From contig CAMJBT010000011.1 in NCBI GenBank assembly GCA_946403965.1, positions 1 to 60,998 on the forward strand: a DNA stretch of 60,998 bases, written 5' to 3'. The DNA is from an uncultured Pseudobutyrivibrio sp. Its GTDB lineage: Bacteria; Bacillota; Clostridia; Lachnospirales; Lachnospiraceae. The notes below the pieces were generated by a model. It saw only the letters and a program-made list of their open reading frames with translations, did not search any database and had not been told where the DNA came from. Below, in pieces: positions 16,122 through 25,443 of this stretch; position 1 is the stretch's first letter; every line of letters begins with the position of its first letter. Made by a program: the position numbers and the translations under genes.

Positions 16122-16679
16122 ATGTTTAATTCAAATGCAACAACTATAAATGAGCAAATGTCATTTTACTCAACGCTGTCAATCGTGTTAATGGCCATCG
16201 CCATAGTTTTACTCGTGGCAGCTATAGTAATGTGGTTTATTTTTAAAATTCCACATTCTTTTAGAGTGCTTACAGGTGCAGGCGTTGAAAAGGAAATTAG
16301 ACAATTGTCTTCTGCCACTAAATCAGGTGCCGGATATATTGATAATGGTAAAAATAAGGCTGTTATATCATGGAACACATCTACTAACCTAAATACAAAA
16401 ACACAAGATGATGAAACAGAATTATTAATTAATAATAGCCAATATACTATGAATAACCTGGTGGATAATGAAGCAACCATGGTTCTTGACCAGGGAGCTC
16501 CTTTAGAGTCAAACATGGCATTTGACAGTCAGAACTTTGATCCTGAGGCAACCATGGTTTTGGATGATTTGAATTTTGATCCCGAGGCAACCACTGTACT
16601 TGATGGAAACCAAAAGCCAGATGGTTTTGAAATAGAAGAAGAGATTATTATTACTGGCAACAATATAAAGAGGAATTAG
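16122..16679 (+). CDS. Small TM protein with repeated EAT-x-VLD motifs (probable kinase substrate/FHA ligand)
   Basis: A 185-residue protein with one TM helix (about 19-42) and an acidic cytoplasmic tail. The tail has three copies of the motif E-A-T-x-V-L-D (Thr119, Thr144, Thr157/158), the last two inside a 13-residue tandem repeat starting NFDPEAT, plus DDETELL near 97-102. Similar (D/E)xTTVL sequences occur in both FHA proteins of the operon. Actinobacterial GarA/OdhI carry an ETTSVF-type phosphothreonine switch that binds an FHA domain, so these are plausible phospho-sites. It lies 18 bases after the kinase and directly before FHA protein B. I know no named family for it. The scaffold role is inference. 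Confidence 0.8.
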   Translation: MFNSNATTINEQMSFYSTLSIVLMAIAIVLLVAAIVMWFIFKIPHSFRVLTGAGVEKEIRQLSSATKSGAGYIDNGKNKAVISWNTSTNLNTKTQDDETELLINNSQYTMNNLVDNEATMVLDQGAPLESNMAFDSQNFDPEATMVLDDLNFDPEATTVLDGNQKPDGFEIEEEIIITGNNIKRN

Positions 16680-16681
16680 TT

Positions 16682-18166
16682 ATGTATAAGAAAGCATATG
16701 CTGTTTTTTTGATATTTATCCTTGTAATAGGTATTGGTGTTAATCTTAATACCTTTGTTTCTATTGCATCGGATGATACAGATGTGATTGAAACTGCGAA
16801 AAATGGCGTAGTTCAGATTAATTGTGTATACAAGGATAGTGATGGAATTAGTCATATCTTTAAAGGTGCATCAGGCATTTTAATTGGTGATTCTGAAAAG
16901 GAAGAGTATGTTATTACTTCATTGCAGAGAATGAATCCTGAGGTGGAGGAAAAGAATGCTTTTCTTTCATCGGTTGGAGTTGGCGCTGATGAAAGAGAGC
17001 GGGCACAGCTTGAATATGAGGTTGTGATTGAGAATGATATCACAGCGGCAGCATCACTAGTTAGCAGTAGTGATGATTTGGATATGGCTGTGTTTAAGCT
17101 GTCTCAAGTGCTTTTCAATAGAACACCAATGAAGTTTATTTATTCCAAGGATGGTGATCCAAACGCCTATAATGCTGTAGATACAGCATATGCTTTGGGA
17201 TTCCCAAGTCCAATAGATTACGAATCTGAGACAATATACTATTCAAACGATAGAGTGAATAAGATAGCAGGTCAGCTTAGTAATGTAATAACAGAAGGAG
17301 ATATTCAGTTCTTAGAGCACAAGGCCGAAATAGGGGAAAATAACGTAGGAGGTCCACTTATTACTGCTGATGGCGAAGTGATAGGTATGAACGCCCTTCG
17401 TACAGACGGAAACTATTATTATGCTGTTAGTTCAAACACCATAGTTAAGGTGTTAAATGGTATGGGAATAGCCTTTGATGGTGTGTCTTTTGAAGATAAA
17501 GCAGCCAGTGCAAAGGCAGCAGAAGAGGAAGAGAATAAGAAAAATAAAGAAGATAAAAAGAAGGTTGTGGAGGTTCATACTGAAACTCCAAAGTGGGTTC
17601 TTCCTGTTATTATCGCTTTTGCAGTATTGCTTGTTGCAGCTATTACAGCTGTGATTATTTTGCTAGTTAAAAATCTGAAAATGAAAGATGCAAATAGTAA
17701 TAATGATAATTTAGGCTCATCAGCTCAATCCACAATACCTTATCAATTTCAGCCGTCTGTTCCAGCAGGTGTATCAGGTGAACTTGGCTCTGATACCACA
17801 GTATTAGGAGCAGTCAGTGCACCAGTAAACTCACAAATGGGCATGAATATGGCAGCTCCTTCAGGTCAATTAAATGGTGGAAATTTACTTCGTAAGAAGA
17901 ACAATGAAACTATTGCAATTCTGAAGAATACATTCTGCCTTGGCAAAGATGATTTACATTGTGATTATTGTATTCGTGATAACAACACTATCAGCAGACA
18001 GCATGCTATTATCACAGTGACTGGTAATGCTGCATTTATATCAGATAATCAATCCAAAAACGGCACTTTTTTGAATGGTGTAATGCTTGTGGCAGGCCAA
18101 CCTCAGGAACTTAGAGATGGAGATGTGATTCGCCTATCCAATGAGGAGTTCGTATATACGAAGTAA
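16682..18166 (+). CDS. Pseudo-trypsin / TM / FHA signalling protein B
   Basis: A 494-residue paralogue of protein A with the same order: signal/anchor (about 5-28), trypsin-like domain (about 38-265), a charged KK/EE linker, TM helix (about 304-329), and C-terminal FHA (about 417-490; SRQH, NGTFLNG). It has lost two triad residues: the His position is Gln82 (ITSLQRM aligned with ITCNHVV of A) and the Ser position is Val222 (NNVGGPL); Asp134 remains. Shared unusual motifs such as DYESETIYYS confirm common descent with A. The cytoplasmic linker carries SDTTVLGAV (Thr372/373). RBS AGAGGAA precedes the ATG; essC follows after 52 bases. A non-enzymatic sensor is likely. With A it may form a heteromeric receptor; that is inference. 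Confidence 0.87.
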   Translation: MYKKAYAVFLIFILVIGIGVNLNTFVSIASDDTDVIETAKNGVVQINCVYKDSDGISHIFKGASGILIGDSEKEEYVITSLQRMNPEVEEKNAFLSSVGVGADERERAQLEYEVVIENDITAAASLVSSSDDLDMAVFKLSQVLFNRTPMKFIYSKDGDPNAYNAVDTAYALGFPSPIDYESETIYYSNDRVNKIAGQLSNVITEGDIQFLEHKAEIGENNVGGPLITADGEVIGMNALRTDGNYYYAVSSNTIVKVLNGMGIAFDGVSFEDKAASAKAAEEEENKKNKEDKKKVVEVHTETPKWVLPVIIAFAVLLVAAITAVIILLVKNLKMKDANSNNDNLGSSAQSTIPYQFQPSVPAGVSGELGSDTTVLGAVSAPVNSQMGMNMAAPSGQLNGGNLLRKKNNETIAILKNTFCLGKDDLHCDYCIRDNNTISRQHAIITVTGNAAFISDNQSKNGTFLNGVMLVAGQPQELRDGDVIRLSNEEFVYTK

Positions 18167-18218
18167 AAGGAAATGCCTTACAGAATATCAAAAATGATGT
18201 TTTTTACAAGAGGTGCCT

Positions 18219-21200
18219 ATGAAATATAAGATTACAATATTCAATAGTAAAGTATACAAAGAGGTAACTGTAGAGGATTCTTTTGAAGGCTTGCTGATTG
18301 GTACTAGTAGAAACTGCCAGGTGCAATTCCTTACAGAGGATTTTGGTAGAGAATTCATTATTCGCCTAAAGAATAATCAAGGGTCTGTGATAGTTTCAGC
18401 TGATTCAGGAATTTATTTTGCTGCTAATGGAACGGAAGCGGCGTCATTTGAAGTGCGAGTTGGCGGTGAAATAGTTGCATATGATGAATTGACAAAACAG
18501 GAGCTTATTAGTATCCAATTTGATGCTGATTTTACTACAGCTCAGGATAACTATAACTATGTAATTAATATTTCAGGATTAAATACAATCTCCATAGGTG
18601 GGGCAGGAAATGCCACTATACGTTTCTTTGATAGAGAACTGAAAGATGGTGTAGTGAATCTCTTCCGGGCAAGTGGTGGATTTCAGATAGATGATAGTCA
18701 GCTTACATATGGCACTACTATCAATGGAACTTTACACAAAGATAGAAATGAACTTTTTAAATCTAAGGACTTTTTAGGAATCTATGGACACCTATTTTAT
18801 TTAGACGGAGAAATGCTTTATGCCTCTGACACTTTGGGAATAGCCACAAGTCTTCCAAATCAGTTGATTGAGGCGAAGAATATTCATTTCCAATATCCCA
18901 AATATACAAGAAGTGTTCGGCAACACTATAAGGTACCAAATGAAAAAATAGATGTATTGCCTCCAAAGTCAAAGCAAAACCAAGATCATAAGAATCTGTT
19001 TATGATTCTATTACCAACAGTTATGATGCTTTGTGTCATGGTTGGTCTCAGAGGTTTGATGATGGGCAGCAATATTGCCTATGTTCTAATGTTTGCAGCT
19101 TCTGGTGTTATAAGTGGTGTCTTGGCAGTAATTAATTATTTCCAGGATAAAAAGAAGAGGGCTGAGAAAGAGGAACAGAGGATTGCATACTACAACAGCT
19201 ACATTCAAAGCAAAGAGAATGAAATCGTAGAATCCAGGGCCGATGAAAAGACTATTCAGTTACGCATGAATCGCTCTGTTGAAGATACAATGAATTCAAT
19301 TCAACATTTTGATGGAAATCTATTTTCTCATTCAAAGGATGAGGAGGATTTTTTGGATGTTTGGATTGGAACAGGACTTGTAAAGTCGGAGCTTCAGGTA
19401 GGCTTCAAACCACAGGAGTATATTGATATTGATGATTCGATGATGGATATTCCAAAACAGATTCATGACAAATATCAATATATTGATAATATGCCAGTTG
19501 TACTTCATCTCAGGGATGCGAATGCTGTTGGTTTTGTTGCAGACAGAACAAAGCTTTATCAGCTGATGAAGAACATGATAGTAACAATAGCCGGTGAATA
19601 TTTTTACAAGGAAGTAAAGATGTTTTTAATCCTTGGTGAAAATGATGTTCCGGATTTTTCATGGGCTCGCTGGTTCAAAAATATGTCTGCAAACAATGGC
19701 GGCATGCGATATTTCATGTATGACGATGAGAGTGCAAAACAGGCATTGGAATTTTTGTACAATGAGCTTTCAGCTCGAGAGCAGTTAAAGCCACAGATAA
19801 TAAAAGAATTGCCTTTCTATGTTGTGTTTGTATATCGTTCAGAAAAGATAAGCAGACATCCAGTTATGGATTATGTTGAAAAGGCTGCAAGCCTTGGATT
19901 TGTTTTTCTATTCTGGGAAGAGCAGACAGAGCTTTTGAATATGTTTTGTTCAAAGCTTGTCTTTTTGGAAAGCAATACCTACAACGGATATATTCAGGAT
20001 GCAGAGGATGGAAAGCAGATTCAGCCATTTGTCTATCCACATACAAGCAGAGCAGAGGTGCAGCAGCTTGCTCTTCGCTTGGGGTGCGTCTATATAGATG
20101 AAATGAGTTTGGAGGAAACGCTCACAAAGAATATTACCTTGTATGAGCTCCTTGGAATAATGAATGCCTATGACCTTAATCTCAGTGAACGTTGGGGTAA
20201 TTCAAAAATATACAAGAGTATGGCGGCTCCACTCGGCGTTAAAAGTAATGGCGAGACAGTTTATTTGGATATTCATGAGAAATATATGGGACCTCACGGT
20301 CTTGTGGCAGGTACTACTGGTTCCGGAAAATCAGAGATAATCCAGTCCTATATTCTATCAATGGCAACATTGTTCCATCCGTACGAAGTGGGATTTGTAA
20401 TTATCGATTTTAAGGGTGGTGGTATGGCAAATCAATTTGAAAATTTGCCACATCTTACTGGAACAATTACAAATATTGATGGTAAACAAATTGATCGTTC
20501 GCTTCGCTCTATCAAAGCGGAACTATTGAGGCGTCAATCTTTATTTTCAGAAGCCAAGGTAAACAAAATAGATGATTATATAAGCTTATATAAAGAAGGT
20601 CAGGTACAAACACCACTTCCACATTTGATTCTTGTGGTGGACGAATTTGCAGAACTAAAGAGTGAACAACCAGAGTTTATGAAAGAATTGATTTCTGCTG
20701 CCAGAATAGGTCGAAGCCTTGGTGTTCATTTGATTCTTGCAACTCAAAAACCAGCTGGAGTTGTTAATGATCAGATTTGGTCAAACTCAAAATTCAAATT
20801 GTGTCTGAAGGTGCAGGATAAATCAGATAGTAACGAAGTGATCAAATCCCCACTTGCTGCTGAGATTAGAGAGCCTGGCCGAGCTTATTTACAGGTTGGA
20901 AACAACGAGATTTTTGAGTTGTTTCAGTCTGCATATTCAGGTGCGCCAGCAGTTATTAGCAGCACTGAAAATAAACGTAAATACGAAATCGATGTAGTGG
21001 ATTTAGCTGGTCGAAGAAGTGTCCTTTACAAACAAAAAGGTGAAAAGGTAAAGGGAGACCAGAATCAGTTAGAGGCTATTGTAGCTAGAATCAATGAGTA
21101 TTGTGAAGAGAATCATATAGAAAAGCTACAGGAAATATGTTTGCCACCACTAGCAGAAGTAATCGATTTCCCAATGGATTCCAAGCTTAAGTATGAGGAA

Positions 21201-22763
21201 AATGATATTATTGCGGAAATTGGTGTGTATGACGATCCAGACAGCCAGACTCAGGGAATGCACGCAATAAATCTTACAAAAGAAAATGTCATGGTGATTG
21301 GCTCGTCTCAATCTGGAAAGACGAATCTGCTTCAGACAATAATAAGAAGTGTTACCACAAAGTATGATCCTTCCAAAGTTACTATTTATGCAATCGACTT
21401 TGCATCAATGGTATTAAAGAATTTCGAAGGACTGAATCATGTGGGAGGAGTGGTCACTTCATCAGAGGATGAGAAGCTAAAGAATCTGTTTAAATTGCTT
21501 TACTCAGAAATTGAATCACGAAAGAAGAAGCTTCTTAAAGTGGGTGTTAGCTCATTTGCTGCATATAGAGAGGCTGGAATGACAAATCTACCGCAGGTTC
21601 TCCTGTTGGTTGATAATCTTACAGCACTTAGAGAAATGTATTTTACAGAAAATGATGATTTGCTTGGTATATGTCGAGAAGGCCTTACAGTTGGTATAAC
21701 TGTAATAATTGCAAACACTCAGACTGCCGGAATGGGATATAAATATCTCAGTAACTTCTCTTGTCGCATTGCTATGTTTTGCAATGATACAAATGAATAT
21801 GGAACTCTTTTTGAACATTGTAGAGAACGAATTGAGGATATTCACGGAAGGGCGCTTATTGAGATTAATAAAAATCATCTGGATTGCCAGACTTACCTGG
21901 CATTTGAAGGTGATAAGGAAATTGAAAGAGTCAATTCAATCAGAGCATTTGTGGATGAGCGAAATGCTGCAAATCCTGATATGTATGCTCGAAAGATTCC
22001 TGAAATACCAAAAGTTCTTCAGTATGATACTGTCGTTAGGGAATACAATAGCTACACCACCAAGAAGTTTGAACTTGTTGTGGGCCTGAACTATGCAAAT
22101 GTAGAGCCTTATGTAATTAATGTAGGTGCAATGGGGGCCATTGGTGTTGTAGGCAGAACTGGTAATGGCAGACACAATTTTATCAGATACACTGTAAATA
22201 TGTTAGAGCAGATGTATCCTGACATGACAGAGGTACACATAATTGATGGAATCGATAGAAGTTTGGGCGTGCTTAAGGATAGACCAAATGTAGTGACCTA
22301 TTCGTTGACGGAGGATGCCGCAGTTGACTTGATATCAAAGGCAGAAATAATTCTTAAAGCCAGATACGAGGCCCTTACTAATGGAGAGGATTCAGTGCTT
22401 GAACAGGCTAAATTGATTCTTCTAGTATTAAATACAGTTGATGCAGTGAATGCTATTACAGCCAACCCGGCAGCGCTTGCGTCCTACAAAAATATAATTG
22501 GCAAATACAAAAATATGAAAGTAGGAATTATTATAGGTGGAATAGAAAATGAGGCTATTCCATACAATGCTTCAGAAATTCTCAAGAAGCTGAAAGAACA
22601 GAAGCATTTCATGCATTTTGATGATTTGGGCACATTTAAAGTGGCGGAAGTACCGATGACAGCAGTACGTGCGTTTAAGAAGAAGGTTGAATTGGGGGAT
22701 GCATATTATCTGAAGGATAATTTGATTGTGAAGCTAAAAACTCCATTAAATAAAGAAATTTAA
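18219..22763 (+). CDS. essC: Type VII secretion FtsK/SpoIIIE ATPase EssC
   Basis: A 1514-residue membrane ATPase, the motor of T7SSb. In order: two N-terminal FHA-like domains (about 1-190, lacking the SxxH/NG residues and so probably not phospho-binding), two TM helices (about 263-305), and three FtsK/SpoIIIE ATPase domains. D1 has Walker A GTTGSGKS (698-705) and Walker B LILVVDEF; D2 has GSSQSGKT (1028-1035); D3 has the degenerate GRTGNGR (1312-1318), as usual for EssC. The length matches Firmicute EssC. The start is ATG 18219 after AGAGG; GTG 18213 is an upstream alternative. Last gene of the kinase/FHA operon, which ties phospho-signalling to secretion. In T7SSb the variable EssC C-terminus selects the cargo. 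Very confident. Confidence 0.97.
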   Translation: MKYKITIFNSKVYKEVTVEDSFEGLLIGTSRNCQVQFLTEDFGREFIIRLKNNQGSVIVSADSGIYFAANGTEAASFEVRVGGEIVAYDELTKQELISIQFDADFTTAQDNYNYVINISGLNTISIGGAGNATIRFFDRELKDGVVNLFRASGGFQIDDSQLTYGTTINGTLHKDRNELFKSKDFLGIYGHLFYLDGEMLYASDTLGIATSLPNQLIEAKNIHFQYPKYTRSVRQHYKVPNEKIDVLPPKSKQNQDHKNLFMILLPTVMMLCVMVGLRGLMMGSNIAYVLMFAASGVISGVLAVINYFQDKKKRAEKEEQRIAYYNSYIQSKENEIVESRADEKTIQLRMNRSVEDTMNSIQHFDGNLFSHSKDEEDFLDVWIGTGLVKSELQVGFKPQEYIDIDDSMMDIPKQIHDKYQYIDNMPVVLHLRDANAVGFVADRTKLYQLMKNMIVTIAGEYFYKEVKMFLILGENDVPDFSWARWFKNMSANNGGMRYFMYDDESAKQALEFLYNELSAREQLKPQIIKELPFYVVFVYRSEKISRHPVMDYVEKAASLGFVFLFWEEQTELLNMFCSKLVFLESNTYNGYIQDAEDGKQIQPFVYPHTSRAEVQQLALRLGCVYIDEMSLEETLTKNITLYELLGIMNAYDLNLSERWGNSKIYKSMAAPLGVKSNGETVYLDIHEKYMGPHGLVAGTTGSGKSEIIQSYILSMATLFHPYEVGFVIIDFKGGGMANQFENLPHLTGTITNIDGKQIDRSLRSIKAELLRRQSLFSEAKVNKIDDYISLYKEGQVQTPLPHLILVVDEFAELKSEQPEFMKELISAARIGRSLGVHLILATQKPAGVVNDQIWSNSKFKLCLKVQDKSDSNEVIKSPLAAEIREPGRAYLQVGNNEIFELFQSAYSGAPAVISSTENKRKYEIDVVDLAGRRSVLYKQKGEKVKGDQNQLEAIVARINEYCEENHIEKLQEICLPPLAEVIDFPMDSKLKYEENDIIAEIGVYDDPDSQTQGMHAINLTKENVMVIGSSQSGKTNLLQTIIRSVTTKYDPSKVTIYAIDFASMVLKNFEGLNHVGGVVTSSEDEKLKNLFKLLYSEIESRKKKLLKVGVSSFAAYREAGMTNLPQVLLLVDNLTALREMYFTENDDLLGICREGLTVGITVIIANTQTAGMGYKYLSNFSCRIAMFCNDTNEYGTLFEHCRERIEDIHGRALIEINKNHLDCQTYLAFEGDKEIERVNSIRAFVDERNAANPDMYARKIPEIPKVLQYDTVVREYNSYTTKKFELVVGLNYANVEPYVINVGAMGAIGVVGRTGNGRHNFIRYTVNMLEQMYPDMTEVHIIDGIDRSLGVLKDRPNVVTYSLTEDAAVDLISKAEIILKARYEALTNGEDSVLEQAKLILLVLNTVDAVNAITANPAALASYKNIIGKYKNMKVGIIIGGIENEAIPYNASEILKKLKEQKHFMHFDDLGTFKVAEVPMTAVRAFKKKVELGDAYYLKDNLIVKLKTPLNKEI

Positions 22764-23189
<426 letters not shown>

Positions 23190-23331
23190 TATTGAGGACG
23201 ATTCTTTTTCATTTACATTACGATATAAATGTACTATTATTTCCTAGTGGTCCCATCAATGGGAAAAGATGATTAAGTGGTTTTTGCCTTGGATATATAG
23301 TCGCAAGCCAAAACCTTACTTGGAGATATAT

Positions 23332-24696
23332 ATGAATAAGAAACAATTTTCATCAGTCCAATTGATACCTTTAAGCTTTCTCACTGCAATTGTAGTGGGA
23401 GGGCTTATTTTAATGCTTCCGATTTCATCAGCCACCGGCCAGTGGATAAATCCACTTGTGGCCCTGTTTACCGCAGCCACATCCACTTGTGTTACAGGGC
23501 TTGTAGTGGTTGATACTTACAGTTATTTCAGTTTGTTTGGGCATATAGTTATCATGATTCTTATCCAAATAGGAGGACTCGGAATCATTACCTTCATTTC
23601 TATGATAATGCTTATCACCCAAAAGAAATTTTCCTTAGGGGATAGAAAAATGCTGCAGGATTCATTGAATCTAAATACTGATGTTGGTATCCTCAGAATT
23701 TTAATCAGAATATCAAAGGATGTATTAAAGGTCGAATTTGTTGGAGCGATTCTTTATTCTATTGTTTTCATACCAGAGTTTGGTGTGGCAAAGGGAATTT
23801 GGTTTTCGGTATTCCACTCTATATCTGCCTTCTGTAATGCAGGAATAGATATTATCGGAGATAACAGCTTGATTAATTACAAATCCAACCCAATCGTTAT
23901 GATCACCACCATGCTTCTTATTATCTTAGGAGGTCTTGGATATGTAGTTTGGTTTGATATGTCAGAAAAACTAAAGGCTGGAATCAGGAAGGGCTTTACA
24001 CCGGTTCAGATATTTAAAAGATTTAATGAGCACACCAAATTAGTAGTTACTGTCACAGCAGGTTTGATTGTATCGGGAGCCATGTTTTTCTTTTTGGCAG
24101 AGTATAATAACCCTGGCACCCTTGGAAGATTAAGCTTATTTGATAAGGTTACCAACAGCTTTTTTGAGTCTGTTACACTTCGAACTGCCGGATTTTGCAC
24201 ATTTCCACAGGAAAATATGACAGATTTCTCATGTGTTATGTCATATATATTGATGTTTATTGGTGGATCACCAATAGGAACAGCCGGTGGTGTAAAGACT
24301 GTTACCATCTTTTTGGCATTATTGAATGTAATTTCATATATTGACGATGATGACCAAAGCATCATTTTTAACAGACGTGTTACAGAGGAAAATATGAGAA
24401 AAGCTACTGTTATTGTTTCGGTTGCAGCCTTTACAATCGTAGTATTGACACTTGTTTTAATAGTCACAAATCCAATTAATATACAAGACGGTCTATATGA
24501 GATTATCAGTGCTTCAGCCACTGTTGGTTTGACAAGAGGCCTCACACCAAACTTAAACAGTATTGGTAAAATAATCATAATAATTGCCATGTATTTAGGC
24601 AGAATCGGACCAATTTCTTTGGCAATTTTCTTTGCAGGTAGAGGTCATCACAAGAGTAAATGTAGATATACAGAGGGTGATTTCTTTGTTGGATAA
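23332..24696 (+). CDS. ktrB: Potassium uptake channel subunit KtrB/TrkH
   Basis: An integral membrane subunit of a Ktr/Trk-type K+ transporter, about 455 residues with the four repeated M1-P-M2 units. The selectivity-filter loops are recognisable: STCVTGLV, FCNAGID, LRTAGF and ATVGLTRG. I prefer ATG 23332, since GGAG lies six bases before it and family members begin near there; an in-frame ATG at 23269 would add 21 residues with a poor RBS. The RCK-domain partner follows after 24 bases. K+ influx with Na+ or H+ supports turgor and pH control. The function is secure. Confidence 0.95.
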   Translation: MNKKQFSSVQLIPLSFLTAIVVGGLILMLPISSATGQWINPLVALFTAATSTCVTGLVVVDTYSYFSLFGHIVIMILIQIGGLGIITFISMIMLITQKKFSLGDRKMLQDSLNLNTDVGILRILIRISKDVLKVEFVGAILYSIVFIPEFGVAKGIWFSVFHSISAFCNAGIDIIGDNSLINYKSNPIVMITTMLLIILGGLGYVVWFDMSEKLKAGIRKGFTPVQIFKRFNEHTKLVVTVTAGLIVSGAMFFFLAEYNNPGTLGRLSLFDKVTNSFFESVTLRTAGFCTFPQENMTDFSCVMSYILMFIGGSPIGTAGGVKTVTIFLALLNVISYIDDDDQSIIFNRRVTEENMRKATVIVSVAAFTIVVLTLVLIVTNPINIQDGLYEIISASATVGLTRGLTPNLNSIGKIIIIIAMYLGRIGPISLAIFFAGRGHHKSKCRYTEGDFFVG

Positions 24697-24720
24697 AGTT
24701 TTACAATTTAAGGAGTTAAA

Positions 24721-25371
24721 ATGAAAAAGACAATAGCAGTTTTGGGACTTGGAAAATACGGTATAAGCCTTGCAAAAAGCATGTATGAAATGGGCGCAGA
24801 TGTTTTGGTAGTAGATAATGATCCTGACAAGCTGAAGGATATGGATGGTTATTGTACAGCTGCCGTATGTGCGGACCTTACAAACGAGGATGAAGTAGAG
24901 ATGCTTGGCTTGAAAAATATGGATATTGTGGCTGTTGCCATGGCTGGTAATCTTTCAGCAAGCATCATGTCAGTTGCAGTGGCAAAGGAGCTAAAGGTGC
25001 CACTTATTGTAGCAAAAAGTTCTTCCGATAGAATGACTTCTATCTTAAAAAAGATTGGTGCCGATAAAGTTATTGTGCCTGAGGAGTACGGCGGAGAGCA
25101 GTCTGCCAGAATCCTTGCATCAGACACATTCCTTGATTACTTCAAGGTAGATGAAAATCTCTGTATGGTAGAGATGCTTCCATTGCCAAAATGGGTTGGT
25201 AAAAATATGGTGGAGCTTAATCTTCGAAAGAACTACAAGATCAATGTCATTGCATATATGAATCATGAGACAGGACATTGGAAAATCTTAGATCCAACAG
25301 AGCCACTTGAAGAGGACAACGAGCTTCTGATTGTTTTGGAAAGAGATCAGTTACATCGTATAAATAGATAG
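24721..25371 (+). CDS. ktrA: Potassium uptake regulatory subunit KtrA (RCK domain)
   Basis: A 216-residue cytoplasmic gating subunit: an RCK_N Rossmann domain (GLGKYGISLA, residues about 9-18; acidic VVDNDP strand end) and a C-terminal RCK_C/TrkA_C domain (about 135-216). The single RCK pair, versus the double one of enterobacterial TrkA, indicates the Ktr type. It binds nucleotide to control the KtrB pore. Second gene of a two-gene operon, ended by the hairpin at 25411-25434. Confidence 0.95.
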   Translation: MKKTIAVLGLGKYGISLAKSMYEMGADVLVVDNDPDKLKDMDGYCTAAVCADLTNEDEVEMLGLKNMDIVAVAMAGNLSASIMSVAVAKELKVPLIVAKSSSDRMTSILKKIGADKVIVPEEYGGEQSARILASDTFLDYFKVDENLCMVEMLPLPKWVGKNMVELNLRKNYKINVIAYMNHETGHWKILDPTEPLEEDNELLIVLERDQLHRINR

Positions 25372-25410
25372 TACGTTTGAACATAAATATTCTGGTTGTG
25401 TCTAAATTAA

Positions 25411-25434
25411 TGGCATCCCTGTTGGGGGATGCCA
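25411..25434. terminator. Convergent terminator between ktrA and nudC
   Basis: A 9-bp stem TGGCATCCC / GGGATGCCA with a 6-base loop lies between convergent genes. The T tract is weak on the plus strand (ACAACTTTACC) and A/T-rich on the minus side, so it probably serves both directions. Confidence 0.7.
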
Positions 25435-25443
25435 CAACTTTAC

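Noticed and set aside
18219-18790. Phospho-binding FHA domains in EssC
   Set aside because: The fold pattern is present but the SxxH and NG residues needed for phosphothreonine binding are missing, so a reader role is assigned only to proteins A and B.
24006-24590. 194-residue minus-strand frame opposite ktrB
   Set aside because: An antisense shadow of a clear transporter with conserved pore loops.
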